A DNA stretch of 64,000 nt, taken from the NCBI RefSeq assembly GCF_002954325.1, contig NZ_MQVX01000001.1, positions 687,546 through 751,545 of the forward strand. Direction: 5' to 3'. Source of the stretch: Aureicoccus marinus. Its GTDB lineage: Bacteria > Bacteroidota > Bacteroidia > Flavobacteriales > Flavobacteriaceae. A model generated the notes under the pieces. That model searched no databases. It was given only the letters and a program-made list of their open reading frames with translations, and had not been told where the DNA came from. This document shows, piece by piece, positions 1 through 9,737 of this stretch (the stretch's first letter is position 1; every line of letters starts with the position of its first letter). Both the position numbers and the translations under genes were made by a program.

Positions 1-17
1 TATACTCAATGGTATAC

Positions 18-46
18 AAAAAAGGGAGTCAACGACTCCCTTTTTT
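18..46 (-). terminator. Rho-independent terminator after clpB
   Basis: A perfect 7-bp stem GGGAGTC/GACTCCC with a three-base AAC loop is extended by A6 on one side and T6 on the other. It lies 6 bases beyond the clpB stop codon. Read on the minus strand it ends in a U-run, and because it is symmetrical it could also work for a plus-strand transcript entering from the left. Confidence 0.85.
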
Positions 47-51
47 ACTGC

Positions 52-2654
52 TTAAGCTTGCTCCAAGCTCGGCTGATTCCGAAAGACCAACTCTTCTTCA
101 AATTCATCCAAGAGCAAGACCGCATTGGGCTGAATCCTTCCCGCAAGCAATTCTTTGGACAAGCGATTTAAAACCTGTTTTTGAATCAAACGTTTAATGG
201 GTCTAGCGCCAAATTGAGGGTCAAATCCTTTTTGAGCCAAATGGGCTAAAGCTTCTTCTGTAGCTTCCAATACAAGGCCTTGACCTTCTAATCGTTTATT
301 GATCAAGCGCAATTGTAAGCGAACAATATCGCGAATGTGTTCATGTCCGAGCGGCGTAAAGAGAACGATATCATCTATGCGGTTCAAGAACTCGGGGCGT
401 ATTGTCTTTTTAAGTAAGTCCATGACTTCCGTTCGGGCTCTTTTCAGCTGAATCTCATCGGTTCCTTCTCCGAGGATTTCCTGTATGATCGGACTTCCCA
501 AATTACTAGTCATGATGACAACGGTATTGCGAAAATCAGCTGTACGACCTTTGCTGTCCGTTAATCGTCCTTCATCCAAAACCTGAAGCAAGACATTGAA
601 GGTGTCTGGATGGGCCTTCTCGATCTCATCTAACAGAATAACGGAATAAGGCTTACGTCTTACAGCCTCTGTCAATTGTCCGCCTTCGTCATACCCCACA
701 TAACCAGGAGGAGCCCCAATCAATCGACTTACCGAGTGACGTTCCTGGTATTCACTCATATCGATTCGGGTAAGTGCCGACTCATCGTCAAACAGGTATT
801 CTGCCAGGCTCTTGGCCAATTCTGTTTTACCGACCCCGGTAGACCCCAGGAAAAGGAAGGAGCCTATAGGTCGGGCTGCATCCGCTAAACCGGCACGGCT
901 GCGGCGGATAGCATCCGAAATGGCTTCAATCGCTTCCTCTTGACCAATAACCCGCTTGTGAAGGACATCTTCCAAGTGTAGCAATTTTTCCCGCTCGCTT
1001 TGAAGCATTTTTTGAATGGGAATCCCCGTCCATTTTGCAACCACTTCAGCGATATCTTCTTGTCCGACTTCTTCCTTGATCAAGGTTTCGCTGTCTTCCT
1101 GTTGCTGTTTCATACTTCTCTGCAATTCCTGAAGCTCTTCATCGAGTTGCTGAAGTTTTCCGTAGCGGATTTCTGCCACCCGTCCATAGTCACCATTGCG
1201 CTCCGCTCGTTCGGCTTCCAACTTGAGTTCTTCTTGTTCTTTTTTCTTTTTCTGGATTCCGTCAACCACCGCGCGTTCCTTTTCCCACTGGGCAAAAATG
1301 GTATTGCGGTTCTCTTTAAGTTGAGCGATTTCTAGGTGAAGGGACTTGAGTTTCTCTTGATCGTTTTCCCTTTTGATTGCTTCAATTTCAATTTCTAGCT
1401 GGAGAATTTTTCGGTCCAAAGCGTCAAGTTCTTCTGGTTTGGAGTTGATTTCCATCCGAAGTTTAGAGGCTGCTTCATCCATCAGATCTATTGCTTTGTC
1501 CGGTAAGAACCGGTTGCTGATATAGCGCTGTGATAACTCTACCGCGGCAATCACTGCCTCATCCTTGATGCGAACTTTGTGATGAGATTCGTATTTCTCT
1601 TTGATTCCTCTTAAAATAGAGATGGCGCTTTCGGTATCCGGTTCATTTACCGGTACCTTTTGAAACCTTCTTTCAAGCGCTTTATCCTGTTCAAAATACT
1701 TTTGAAATTCATCTAAAGTCGTAGCTCCAATAGCTCGGAGTTCCCCACGTGCTAGTGCTGGCTTTAGGATGTTGGCTGCATCCATGGCACCTTGACCCCC
1801 TCCGGCACCCACCAGGGTGTGTATCTCGTCAATAAAGAGGACGATTTGCCCTTCTGCACCCGTTACTTCTTTAATAACAGATTTCAGGCGTTCTTCGAAC
1901 TCCCCTTTGTATTTAGCTCCGGCGATCAGGGCTCCCATGTCCAGGGAGTACACCTGCTTCTCTTTTAAATTTTCGGGAACATCACCTTGGACTATACGGT
2001 GTGCGAGCCCTTCCGCAATAGCTGTTTTACCAACTCCGGGCTCCCCGACGAGCATAGGGTTATTTTTGGTGCGCCGCGAAAGAATTTGAAGAATACGTCG
2101 AATCTCTTCATCCCGACCGATCACAGGATCGAGCTTGCCGGACTCTGCCATTTCGTTTAGGTGCCTGGCGTATTTTCCCAGTGCGTTGTACTGGTCTTCG
2201 GCGGTTTGAGAATTGGCGTTTCCTCCCTTGCGAAGTCTTTCTATAGCTTCTTGAACCTTTTGAGGGGAAATGCTTGGTCCTTGAGTAGCTTCCCGATAAA
2301 ATCGGAGGAAGCACTCAGGGCAAGTAAAAGGTGTTCCAGGGTCACAAACTCATCCTTCATTTTTTGAGCCTGTACCATGGCGTCGTTAATCGTTCGAGCT
2401 GCTTTTGGCGAAAGTGAGATTTGACTGCTGCTTACCCGGGCTTTTCTTTCGAGTTCTCGGTCGACAATTTGTTGCAGGGTAGGGTAATCTGCTTGCAGAT
2501 GTTTGAATAAATAGGGCAGTAGGTGCTCGTCTACTTGCCCCATTGCTTTAAAGATATGCAGGTCGTCTACCTCAGGGTGTTCCATACTCTGAGCTAAAAC
2601 CTGCGCCTGCTGTAAGGTTTCTTGTGTTTTTATCGTCAATTTATTGGGATCCAT
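52..2654 (-). CDS. clpB: ATP-dependent disaggregase ClpB, apparent single-base frameshift
   Basis: Hsp104/ClpB disaggregase, which threads aggregated proteins through a hexameric ring together with DnaK. The N domain (starting [11 protein letters not shown], start at 2654) is read to about residue 127 and then runs into a stop. The rest continues in another frame from about 2273 (linker residues [16 protein letters not shown], then [14 protein letters not shown]). Both AAA+ modules are intact, with Walker A motifs GEPGVGKTA and GSTGVGKTE, and the coiled-coil M domain lies between them. Restoring one G (reading CAA-GGC-ATT in place of CAAGCATT) gives one 867-codon frame, the normal family length. 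I infer a sequencing deletion. If real, an internal Met (2151) could still give an N-domain-less form, as known for E. coli ClpB. Confidence 0.93.
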
Positions 2655-2783
2655 AGCTTCTGTGTTTTGATCACTAGAAATCAAATTCAATACCAAGGCT
2701 CAGCTCCCGTCAAAAAGGCAGAAAATCAAAGGAAATCACTGTCTTTTTGGCATTTAGGTATTCATTTTAAACCCGTTTAAGTC

Positions 2784-2791
2784 TACTTTTG
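2784..2791 (+). promoter_or_regulatory. Bacteroidota -7 promoter element before ytxJ
   Basis: TACTTTTG fits the Bacteroidota -7 consensus TAnnTTTG exactly and ends only 4 bases before the ytxJ ATG. With a start of transcription 5-7 bases downstream the mRNA would be leaderless or nearly so. I see no clear -33 TTG at the usual distance. Confidence 0.5.
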
Positions 2792-2795
2792 CATT

Positions 2796-3188
2796 ATGTT
2801 TTGGAAGAGAAAAAAGAAAGATACAGGAGCTAGCGAAGGAGCTAGCCAACCGGATTTGTGGACCGCTCTGAGTCAAAGCACTCAACTGGACGAGATTGCT
2901 AAGCAATCCGAAACCCGCCCACAACTTATTTTTAAGCATTCAACTCGGTGTGGAATCAGTGCAATGGTGTGGAGAGCCTTCGAAAGAACATGGGCCGAAG
3001 GGGACTATGCAGCCGATCTTTATGTCTTGGACCTGTTGAATTACCGCTCAGTATCGAATGAGATAGCGGAACGCTTTCAGGTGTTTCACCAATCGCCCCA
3101 ATTACTGATTATAAAAAATGGCACCGCAGTTCTTCACGAATCCCACGGCGCCATTCAAGAGGTGCGTTTAAGCGATTATCTCGATTAG
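2796..3188 (+). CDS. ytxJ: YtxJ-like bacillithiol-system thioredoxin-fold protein
   Basis: Small (130 aa) cytosolic thioredoxin-fold protein of the YtxJ (DUF2847) family, a putative monothiol bacilliredoxin that would reduce bacillithiol-protein mixed disulfides. The diagnostic motif is FKHSTRCGIS, with the single active-site Cys at residue 52; Bacillus YtxJ has the related pattern HSTxCPIS. The C-terminal half (SNEIAERFQVFHQSPQLLII) is the typical cis-Pro region of a thioredoxin fold. The first 20 residues are Lys- and Ser-rich and probably disordered. It is divergent from clpB and convergent with the following lipoprotein gene, one base apart. Function by family; the role in this organism is inferred from the presence of bacillithiol in Bacteroidota. 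Confidence 0.85.
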   Translation: MFWKRKKKDTGASEGASQPDLWTALSQSTQLDEIAKQSETRPQLIFKHSTRCGISAMVWRAFERTWAEGDYAADLYVLDLLNYRSVSNEIAERFQVFHQSPQLLIIKNGTAVLHESHGAIQEVRLSDYLD

Positions 3189-3189
3189 G

Positions 3190-4371
3190 TCATTCCAAGG
3201 AGACCCGTCTCATGGCCGACTTGAACTGAGCTTTCAGGTCTTCACCGGCATCGTATATCATTTGTTCATTGGAAGGAAAAGCAACTTCGCGCTGACGTAT
3301 CCAATCCAACCACCCATCGTCAAAAGCCCTTTGATCGCCTTCGAAGCGCGCGAAAATGTGTTCAAAAATGAAGCCACTTTGCAGAGGGAATTTTTTCACC
3401 AACTGCCCGTTTCGATTATTGGTTATCCGAACTTGGGCTCCGAGGTTGGCTTCTTTAAATTGACGGAATTTGTAGAAATCACATCGAACCGTAATCAGCC
3501 GGTCAACTTCGATTTTGTTTCCTAAGCTGTCCTTGACCACCTCGCCATTATTGTCGCGCAAGAATTGAACGCCATCGACAATCTGCTTCTCTCGGCTGAT
3601 TTGTTTTTCGATAATGCGCTCTGGAGAAACAAACAACTGATCGAAGTCAAGACTGACCTGGTAATCGTAGTCTTTGGCTTGGGCTTGGGTGTGGTATTGG
3701 GTCCAGTAGGTTTCTAATCCGTACTGATCAATATCCAATAGCTCATCCACTAATCGTTGGGGCAGAACCTGCTCCGTTCTGTTTTCTAAATTTAGGAATA
3801 CGAGTTGCAGGCCTTTTTCATGGGCTTTTTCCATGAAGCTGATCGTTTCTTTATACCCGGGATTTAAAGCATCCACTTGTTCAAAGAGTTGATGTACTCG
3901 ACGGAAATCTCCTTTGGTTTGGCAAAGACCGAATTCCTGCACGGCTTGATTGTATTTGAACTCCGTAAGCGCTGTCTTGGTGCGGAGTAGTTGATCGCTG
4001 TAGTCCGTAAATCGGAAACGGGCTTCTCTGCGTTCGTCTTGAATCCGCAAGGGCAGAAGGGGGCGAATACGTTCTTGCCAGTCGGTGAGATTCCCAAGAA
4101 TGTTGTAGCGCTCTTCTAGGGAAGCATCCAGGTTCTCTTTTTCTAAAAACCGAAGCTGCCTAAGCTCTTGTTCAGTGTACTTGGCAAAGCTTTCTTCTAA
4201 AGCCACGACAAATACTTGGTTGCTTTTTCGCTCTTTGTTGTTGGTAAGTTTGTCAATGGCCCTGTTCATGGCCGAAGGGTAGTTTCCGGCATTGACCGCT
4301 TTCTGGGTTTTTCTGGCTGATTGGCAAGCCATTAGGCTCAAAAACAAAAGGATGTAGATTGGTTTTTTCAT
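3190..4371 (-). CDS. Conserved flavobacterial lipoprotein, helical repeat type
   Basis: Predicted lipoprotein of 393 aa. The start at 4371 (MKKPIYILLFLSLMACQS) gives a short signal peptide ending in a lipobox LMAC. The mature part is rich in charged helices; residues about 30-200 resemble TPR-like pairs (NYPSAMNRAIDKL, KFEYNQAVQEF-type segments), while the last third looks mixed alpha/beta. I recognise it as a type common in Flavobacteriia but know no function. It is convergent with ytxJ and divergent from glyA. No enzyme motif is visible. Confidence 0.75.
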   Translation of the reverse strand: MKKPIYILLFLSLMACQSARKTQKAVNAGNYPSAMNRAIDKLTNNKERKSNQVFVVALEESFAKYTEQELRQLRFLEKENLDASLEERYNILGNLTDWQERIRPLLPLRIQDERREARFRFTDYSDQLLRTKTALTEFKYNQAVQEFGLCQTKGDFRRVHQLFEQVDALNPGYKETISFMEKAHEKGLQLVFLNLENRTEQVLPQRLVDELLDIDQYGLETYWTQYHTQAQAKDYDYQVSLDFDQLFVSPERIIEKQISREKQIVDGVQFLRDNNGEVVKDSLGNKIEVDRLITVRCDFYKFRQFKEANLGAQVRITNNRNGQLVKKFPLQSGFIFEHIFARFEGDQRAFDDGWLDWIRQREVAFPSNEQMIYDAGEDLKAQFKSAMRRVSLE

Positions 4372-4455
4372 ATCCACTTAACGTGTGGACAGAAATCTTA
4401 GTATAAGCGATTAAGCAGAGACTCCCTTTTGTATTTTAGCAAAAATTTTCGCCTT

Positions 4456-5751
4456 ATGCAGAGAGATAGCCGTTTGTTTGACCTCATTGAACAAGAAAGA
4501 CAACGCCAGACCAGAGGAATTGAATTAATCGCCTCAGAGAATTTTGTAAGTCCTGCCGTACTGGAAGCAGCGGGTTCCGTCCTGACGAACAAGTACGCAG
4601 AAGGGTACCCGGGTAAGCGTTACTACGGTGGTTGTGAGGTGGTTGATGAAGTCGAAAATTTGGCGATAGAAAGAGCCAAAGAGCTCTTTGGTGCTGCTTA
4701 TGTCAACGTTCAACCGCATTCGGGATCACAAGCCAACGCAGCTGTTTTTATGGCCTGTCTACAGCCTGGAGATACCATCATGGGATTTGATTTGTCTCAT
4801 GGGGGGCACTTGACCCACGGTTCTCCAGTCAACTTTTCTGGGAAATTGTACAGAGCCGTGTTTTACGGAGTACAAAAAGAGACCGGACTACTGGATTACG
4901 AGCAAATCGAAGATTTAGCGGTGAAGGAAAAGCCGAAAATGATCATCGCAGGGGCTTCCGCCTATTCTCGCGATATGGACTTTAAGCGTTTCCGTGAAAT
5001 TGCGGATAAAGTGGGTGCCCTTTTGTTGGCTGATATCTCGCATCCGGCAGGATTAATTGCTAAGGGAGTACTGAACAATCCCTTGCCTTATGCCCATTTC
5101 GTAACCACGACTACCCACAAAACCTTGAGAGGACCTCGAGGGGGTTTGATTATGATGGGGGAAAATTTTGAAAACCCTTTTGGAATTCGGCTCAAGAATG
5201 GGAACCTGAGAAAAATGTCGGGACTTTTGGATTTGGCTGTTTTCCCAGGGAACCAGGGAGGTCCATTGGAACACGTAATTGCCGCCAAAGCGGTGGCCTT
5301 CGGGGAAGCTCTACAGCCCGAGTTTAGCGATTACATCAAGCAGGTACAAGCCAACGCTCAATCCCTTGGAAAGGCCATGGTCGAAAAAGGCTACGAGATT
5401 ATTTCTGGAGGGACCGATAACCACATGATCCTCATCGATCTTCGCAACAAAGGGATTACCGGTAAGTTAGCAGAAAAAGCCCTGGAGCTGGCCGATATCA
5501 CTGCCAATAAGAACATGGTTCCTTTTGACAATCAATCGCCTTTCATCACTTCGGGTATTCGTTTAGGTACTCCAGCCATTACCACTCGTGGACTGAATGC
5601 GCAAGACATGAGAAGAGTCGCTGATTTAATAGACGAGTGCTTAATGAATCCGGAGGAAGAAGCGAATCTGAAGGCTGTTAAATCTCAGGTCAACCAATTA
5701 ATGGCTGGCCGCGATTTATTTCAGTTTTCAACAGTCGGTTCTCCTGTTTAA
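4456..5751 (+). CDS. glyA: Serine hydroxymethyltransferase
   Basis: PLP-dependent enzyme that interconverts serine and glycine while charging tetrahydrofolate with a one-carbon unit. The start at 4456 ([18 protein letters not shown]) fits family N termini; an upstream in-frame Met at 4429 would add nine unlikely residues. Diagnostic motifs are IELIASENF, the region [11 protein letters not shown], and the PLP lysine in [14 protein letters not shown] at about residue 227. Length 431 aa is within the normal range for bacterial GlyA. A weak -7 element TATTTTAG lies just before the start. It stands alone between divergent and convergent genes. Confidence 0.97.
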   Translation: MQRDSRLFDLIEQERQRQTRGIELIASENFVSPAVLEAAGSVLTNKYAEGYPGKRYYGGCEVVDEVENLAIERAKELFGAAYVNVQPHSGSQANAAVFMACLQPGDTIMGFDLSHGGHLTHGSPVNFSGKLYRAVFYGVQKETGLLDYEQIEDLAVKEKPKMIIAGASAYSRDMDFKRFREIADKVGALLLADISHPAGLIAKGVLNNPLPYAHFVTTTTHKTLRGPRGGLIMMGENFENPFGIRLKNGNLRKMSGLLDLAVFPGNQGGPLEHVIAAKAVAFGEALQPEFSDYIKQVQANAQSLGKAMVEKGYEIISGGTDNHMILIDLRNKGITGKLAEKALELADITANKNMVPFDNQSPFITSGIRLGTPAITTRGLNAQDMRRVADLIDECLMNPEEEANLKAVKSQVNQLMAGRDLFQFSTVGSPV

Positions 5752-5757
5752 GCGGTT

Positions 5758-6402
5758 TTAAGCGTTCAGAAGGTAGAAATCCCCTTCAACGATGGAACGT
5801 TCTTCCAAGTCGTAAATGACAGGATCTGTTTGCTCATCACTATCAAAGTATAGTCCCCAGAACTTGAGATAACCCAGATGTTTTCTCTGGTTGAAAAGGG
5901 GTACACCGGCTTCAATGTGTCGCTCTTCGAATATGGGTACAAAGATTTCGAAAGGCCATTCAGAAAGTCCTCTGCTAAAATGCAGCAGGTGATCTGCCAA
6001 GGCATTGAGGATTTCGTGTAATTGATCCGAAATACTGTTGTGATCGATTCGACTAATTATGATGGTGGTATCGTTAAGGATAAAGGTGAGCTCTCCGATG
6101 TCTAAATCGGGTTCTGTCCCACTTCTTAAGTCAAAAAGAGCCTTTTGAAAAGGGTTGAGGGCACTCTTATCGGTTTGTTTAAAACCGCCCCAATTTCCTG
6201 TGTTGAGTTGAAAAAGAAGGTCAGTTAAGGCGAAGGGACATTCAACATCCAAGGCCAATAAGCGCTCACGCACCAAATCGTCTTCCAACTCTCGCATATG
6301 AATTCTGCCAAAGAAGTTCTTTTCGAGGTTTTGGCGGAAGGATTTAATAGGCGATAAATTCTCCAGTTCCTCTTGGAGCTTCATTTTTTCAGGTTGGTCC
6401 AT
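5758..6402 (-). CDS. Conserved hypothetical protein
   Basis: A 214-residue soluble protein without a signal peptide or membrane segment. It is acidic and rich in Leu, Asp and Glu. The central part (DIGELTFILNDTTIIISRID) predicts beta strands and the C-terminal half contains several Trp/Phe residues. I do not recognise a family. It lies directly downstream of a response regulator on the same strand (126 bases apart) and 6 bases from the convergent glyA stop, so it may be co-transcribed with the two-component genes at 6528-9320. Confidence 0.6.
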   Translation of the reverse strand: MDQPEKMKLQEELENLSPIKSFRQNLEKNFFGRIHMRELEDDLVRERLLALDVECPFALTDLLFQLNTGNWGGFKQTDKSALNPFQKALFDLRSGTEPDLDIGELTFILNDTTIIISRIDHNSISDQLHEILNALADHLLHFSRGLSEWPFEIFVPIFEERHIEAGVPLFNQRKHLGYLKFWGLYFDSDEQTDPVIYDLEERSIVEGDFYLLNA

Positions 6403-6527
6403 TGCTTCGATTTTTCTATTCCCATGTCGAAGTTATAGGGAAATGACTAAATAAAAGGTAGGTTTTTCCTTAAAATAATTACGGAAAAGCTTTATAAGCG
6501 GTGTTTTTTTGTGTATTTCCAGCCCTT

Positions 6528-7202
6528 TTAAAGAAATCCACGGTTTTTAGCCGCGAGAATTAAAGCCATGTCGTTTTGATTCTCTGTTTCAAATTTTGTC
6601 TTGAGAGAACGTTTTCTATTCTCGATAGCAGAAGGGGAGAGGTCTACATGCTGTTCGAGATCCTTGGTACGCGTTCCAACGGAAAGGTGGTAGAGAATCT
6701 TGCGATCTTTTTCGTCCAAATCAAAACTATTCGACATTTTGCGACGGACCGCATTCAGGGCCTTAGCAGAGTAGTAAGGGTCCCCTTTGCTTACGGTTTT
6801 GATGGCATCTTCCAGAGTGATCGGGTCAATATCGGTCTTCACCATATAGCCTTCAGGGTTCACACTTTGCAGAATGGTGTTGATACGGTAGTTGTCGCTG
6901 AAGGAAGACATATAGATGATTCGGCTATGAGGGACAAGTTGCCTCGCCAATTTTCCGAGTTCTTCTCCATTATGGGGTTGAGATTCATTAGGAGGGAAGA
7001 GTTGCACATCGAGCAAAAGAATGTCATAGGGAAAAGAGCTGGCCGAATCTTCAATCTTTTCTTTACCGGCCTCGTAAGAATTCGCGGTATCCACCAAGAT
7101 ATTGTAGTTGTCAAAAACGATTCTTTCTAAAATAAACTTATAACCCAACATGGTCATCTCGTGGTCATCGACCGCTAGTATGCGAAGTGTTTTCATCTTC
7201 AT
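6528..7202 (-). CDS. NarL/FixJ-type response regulator
   Basis: Response regulator with an N-terminal receiver (residues about 5-130) and a C-terminal LuxR-type helix-turn-helix (about 155-222). The receiver shows the acidic pair VDDHE at 12-13, the phospho-acceptor Asp65 in DILLLDVQL and a conserved Lys in GYMVKTD. The HTH part is slightly divergent (TRTKDLEQHVDLSPSAIENRKRSLKTKF), which is usual for the flavobacterial branch. It starts 6 bases after the sensor kinase stop region, giving a clear kinase-regulator operon. It probably controls transcription in response to the partner kinase; the signal is unknown. Confidence 0.88.
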   Translation of the reverse strand: MKMKTLRILAVDDHEMTMLGYKFILERIVFDNYNILVDTANSYEAGKEKIEDSASSFPYDILLLDVQLFPPNESQPHNGEELGKLARQLVPHSRIIYMSSFSDNYRINTILQSVNPEGYMVKTDIDPITLEDAIKTVSKGDPYYSAKALNAVRRKMSNSFDLDEKDRKILYHLSVGTRTKDLEQHVDLSPSAIENRKRSLKTKFETENQNDMALILAAKNRGFL

Positions 7203-7208
7203 GTTCCT

Positions 7209-9320
7209 TTAAACATTAGCTCGTTCTTCTTCAGGAATGGTGGTGTTTTGGATAAGGTTGTCGTGGGGTAGACTAAAGAGGAGTTCTGTTCCCTGACCGA
7301 CAATACTTCTAATCTCTAAAATACCGTTTATTTTTTGAATTCGAGACCTGAGATTCTTTAAACCGATGCCCTTATTTTCATCGGAAGGGGTAAAACCAAC
7401 GCCATTGTCTTTGAGTTTCAGAGAAATGTCCTCTGCCGTTGCCTTCATTTCGACTTGGACTTCGGTAGCCTGAGCGTGCTTGACAACATTCTTTAAGCCC
7501 CCTTGTAACATTCGATATACTTGAATTCTAATTTCGCCGGGTAGTAAGTCCCAATTGTAGTCATTGGGGTACATGAATCTGTATTCCAGTTTGGCGGGTT
7601 TACAGTTGTTTTCCAAGAGTTCTTCCAAGGCCAGTGCAAACTCGTTGACCTTGCGGTAAGCGGACTCATTCAATTGGTGGGAGATGGAACGAAGTTCTTC
7701 TTCAATTCCCTGTAGCTGCTCAATCAGTTCCATCCTTTTTTGTACATCCTCTTCGACTGTACTGTTATTTAATCCGGAGAGGATGAGTCGAATGCCCAAC
7801 ATCTCACCTAGTATACCGTCATGAATCTCTTCAGAAATACTTTTTTCGGCCATTTGCTTACCTTCTTCGAGCTTGGCTCTTTGGCTCAACATAAGGTTGT
7901 AGATTTCCTCATTGGCCTGTTGTTGTTGTTTTTCGTAGCGGAGCTCTTTGTTCTTGTTGCGTTGCTCAATGATGACGAATCCACCGAAGGCGATAAGAAC
8001 CAAGGCAAGACTTACTCCAAGCCAGATTTGCTTTTTCTGACTTTCCTTAGCCAACTCTTCTTCAGCTTTATCAACACCGTATTGAATTTCAGAGAACTTC
8101 TCTTGAAGTTTGCGCTCATCCATCCATGTTTTTTCAACCAAGTTCGCATATGCCTCAGAGTAATTTTCATTTAAATGCCGACCCTTGACAGAAAGAAATC
8201 GCAAGGCCTTTAATTCGCGATCGGTATTTTCAAACTCCTTAGAAAGTTCGAATACCGACTTCATTAGAACAAGGGCGTCCTCTAAACGATCTTCGTTATC
8301 CAATACCTTAGCCCAACTATATTTTACCCAGGGTATATGTGTTGGACGTTCCAGTTTAGCAAGATCAAGAGCATCCGAAAGATAAGTTTCGGCTTCTACG
8401 AACGAAATTTTATCGGCAAAATAACCACTTGAAGCATACCCAACATTATTATTAATTCTTGATATAATTTGAGCTGGTTGAGGTAATTCAGTTCTTATTC
8501 TATGATAAAAGTTGAAAGCTTCATCAAAATTATCTTGCTCAAAATAGACCACCGCCATGTTATTTAAATAAAAGTATAAACTTCTATTGCGATCGTATTC
8601 ATTTTCAAGTTGTTGACCATAAAAAATGGATTTGTTATAGAATTCAACAGCCTGAGCATAATTTTGCATACCCGAGTGAACTATCCCCAAACAGCTATAG
8701 ATTCTACTATATAGATGAAGCTCTTTTTGTTCAGGGTATTCGTTTTCGTCCAATAATTCAAGGCTCCTAATTAATTTTGTTTCTGCTTGTTCAAATAGTC
8801 GAGCATCCTCTTCTAATGAAGAAATGGCTACCAACATTCTTACTTTATAAATTTGATCTTTTTCTGCTAGAACGAGCGAATTAACCTCATCAAAACCTTC
8901 GGTCAGAATTTCATAGGCTTCAGCAAGTTTACCTTGCTTTACTTTTAAATTTTCCTTGTTATAGTAATGCCATACAGTAGCTTTTGCTGTTATAGGATTA
9001 TGTTGGTAATTTCTTAGAAGATTATTAACACGTTCAAATGCTATAGTATCATCTATTCTTAGATAGGCAAGTGTAATCGCATCAATTAAATTTATTTGAT
9101 CAAGTTCATTATCAAATTCGTAAACTGAATCCTCCAATTCTTTAAGACGAGACTTAAACACTTTTAAGTTATTTCTAGAATCACTTTTAAACGAATCTAT
9201 TTCCTCAAGCAAAGAGTTTAAGGTTTGTTCATTGTAGTAATCAGACGGATTTTTGGTTTTCTGAGAGCAGGATGAAAAAAGCAATAAAAGAAGGAGAATT
9301 GCAAAGAAAGCCCGAGCCAT
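7209..9320 (-). CDS. TPR-containing sensor histidine kinase (HisKA_3 type), lipoprotein-like N terminus
   Basis: Sensor kinase of about 703 aa. I place the start at 9320 (MARAFFAILLLLLLFSSCSQ), because the longer reading from 9377 would run through a terminator hairpin; this start gives a lipobox FSSC. Residues about 30-420 are TPR-like helical repeats in the periplasm, followed by one membrane helix (about 430-450), a short coiled coil, the HisKA_3 phospho-His in SEEIHDGILGE (about 498) and a HATPase_c domain (DNGVGF, GIGLKNLRSRI). The architecture, a periplasmic TPR sensor plus NarL-class transmitter, is typical for Bacteroidota. The partner regulator follows at once. The ligand is unknown. 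Confidence 0.88.
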   Translation of the reverse strand: MARAFFAILLLLLLFSSCSQKTKNPSDYYNEQTLNSLLEEIDSFKSDSRNNLKVFKSRLKELEDSVYEFDNELDQINLIDAITLAYLRIDDTIAFERVNNLLRNYQHNPITAKATVWHYYNKENLKVKQGKLAEAYEILTEGFDEVNSLVLAEKDQIYKVRMLVAISSLEEDARLFEQAETKLIRSLELLDENEYPEQKELHLYSRIYSCLGIVHSGMQNYAQAVEFYNKSIFYGQQLENEYDRNRSLYFYLNNMAVVYFEQDNFDEAFNFYHRIRTELPQPAQIISRINNNVGYASSGYFADKISFVEAETYLSDALDLAKLERPTHIPWVKYSWAKVLDNEDRLEDALVLMKSVFELSKEFENTDRELKALRFLSVKGRHLNENYSEAYANLVEKTWMDERKLQEKFSEIQYGVDKAEEELAKESQKKQIWLGVSLALVLIAFGGFVIIEQRNKNKELRYEKQQQQANEEIYNLMLSQRAKLEEGKQMAEKSISEEIHDGILGEMLGIRLILSGLNNSTVEEDVQKRMELIEQLQGIEEELRSISHQLNESAYRKVNEFALALEELLENNCKPAKLEYRFMYPNDYNWDLLPGEIRIQVYRMLQGGLKNVVKHAQATEVQVEMKATAEDISLKLKDNGVGFTPSDENKGIGLKNLRSRIQKINGILEIRSIVGQGTELLFSLPHDNLIQNTTIPEEERANV

Positions 9321-9364
9321 ATTTGGAATCGTTGGTTTGAAGGAAAATACGTTCCAGAAGGTAC

Positions 9365-9394
9365 AAAAAAACCCCAAAACAGGAGTTTGGGGTT
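9365..9394 (-). terminator. Rho-independent terminator after the small lipoprotein gene
   Basis: A 9-bp perfect stem AACCCCAAA/TTTGGGGTT with a 7-base loop is followed, on the minus strand, by a run of Ts. It lies 38 bases downstream of the small lipoprotein stop at 9433, and it argues against the longer start for the next gene. Confidence 0.75.
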
Positions 9395-9432
9395 GGGAAA
9401 TTAGTTTAGTAAGACTTAACAGGATTTACCAG

Positions 9433-9580
9433 TTAATCTTTCTTTTTTTCATCTTCATCCGGATCTGGGGAAAAGGTGTCATATAGTTCAGCCGTTTCAT
9501 CTTTGTTCCGCAGCGGCGTCGCAAGAAGTAAAGCTTAAACCAAAGGTCAATAGAGCGAGTAATACAATTGTTTTTTTCAT
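9433..9580 (-). CDS. Very small lipoprotein, apparent frameshift
   Basis: Too short for usual gene tracks. Reading from 9580 gives MKKTIVLLALLTFGLSFTSC, a clean lipoprotein signal peptide with lipobox FTSC, then DAAAEQR and a stop. In the next frame the sequence continues as KDETAELYDTFSPDPDEDEK, ending KKKD and a stop at 9433. The best repair is two missing As in the run after GAAC (AAA in place of AAAAA), giving a protein of about 49 residues with an acidic, then basic, tail. An inserted base is the alternative. A proper terminator follows. No function is known; the coherent signal peptide and acidic C terminus make a real gene likely. Confidence 0.6.
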
Positions 9581-9737
9581 GATTTTGGGTGTTTTGGGTT
9601 TATGATTTGATGGTGCTTTTTCAGTAAAACGTACTATCAAAGTAGAAAGACCACCCGAGCTAAGCCCAGTGAAAATGAGCCTAAATAGTATCCTGAAGAA
9701 GAAAAGAAGAATCTGCCTTGAGTTTGAAAGAATTCGG

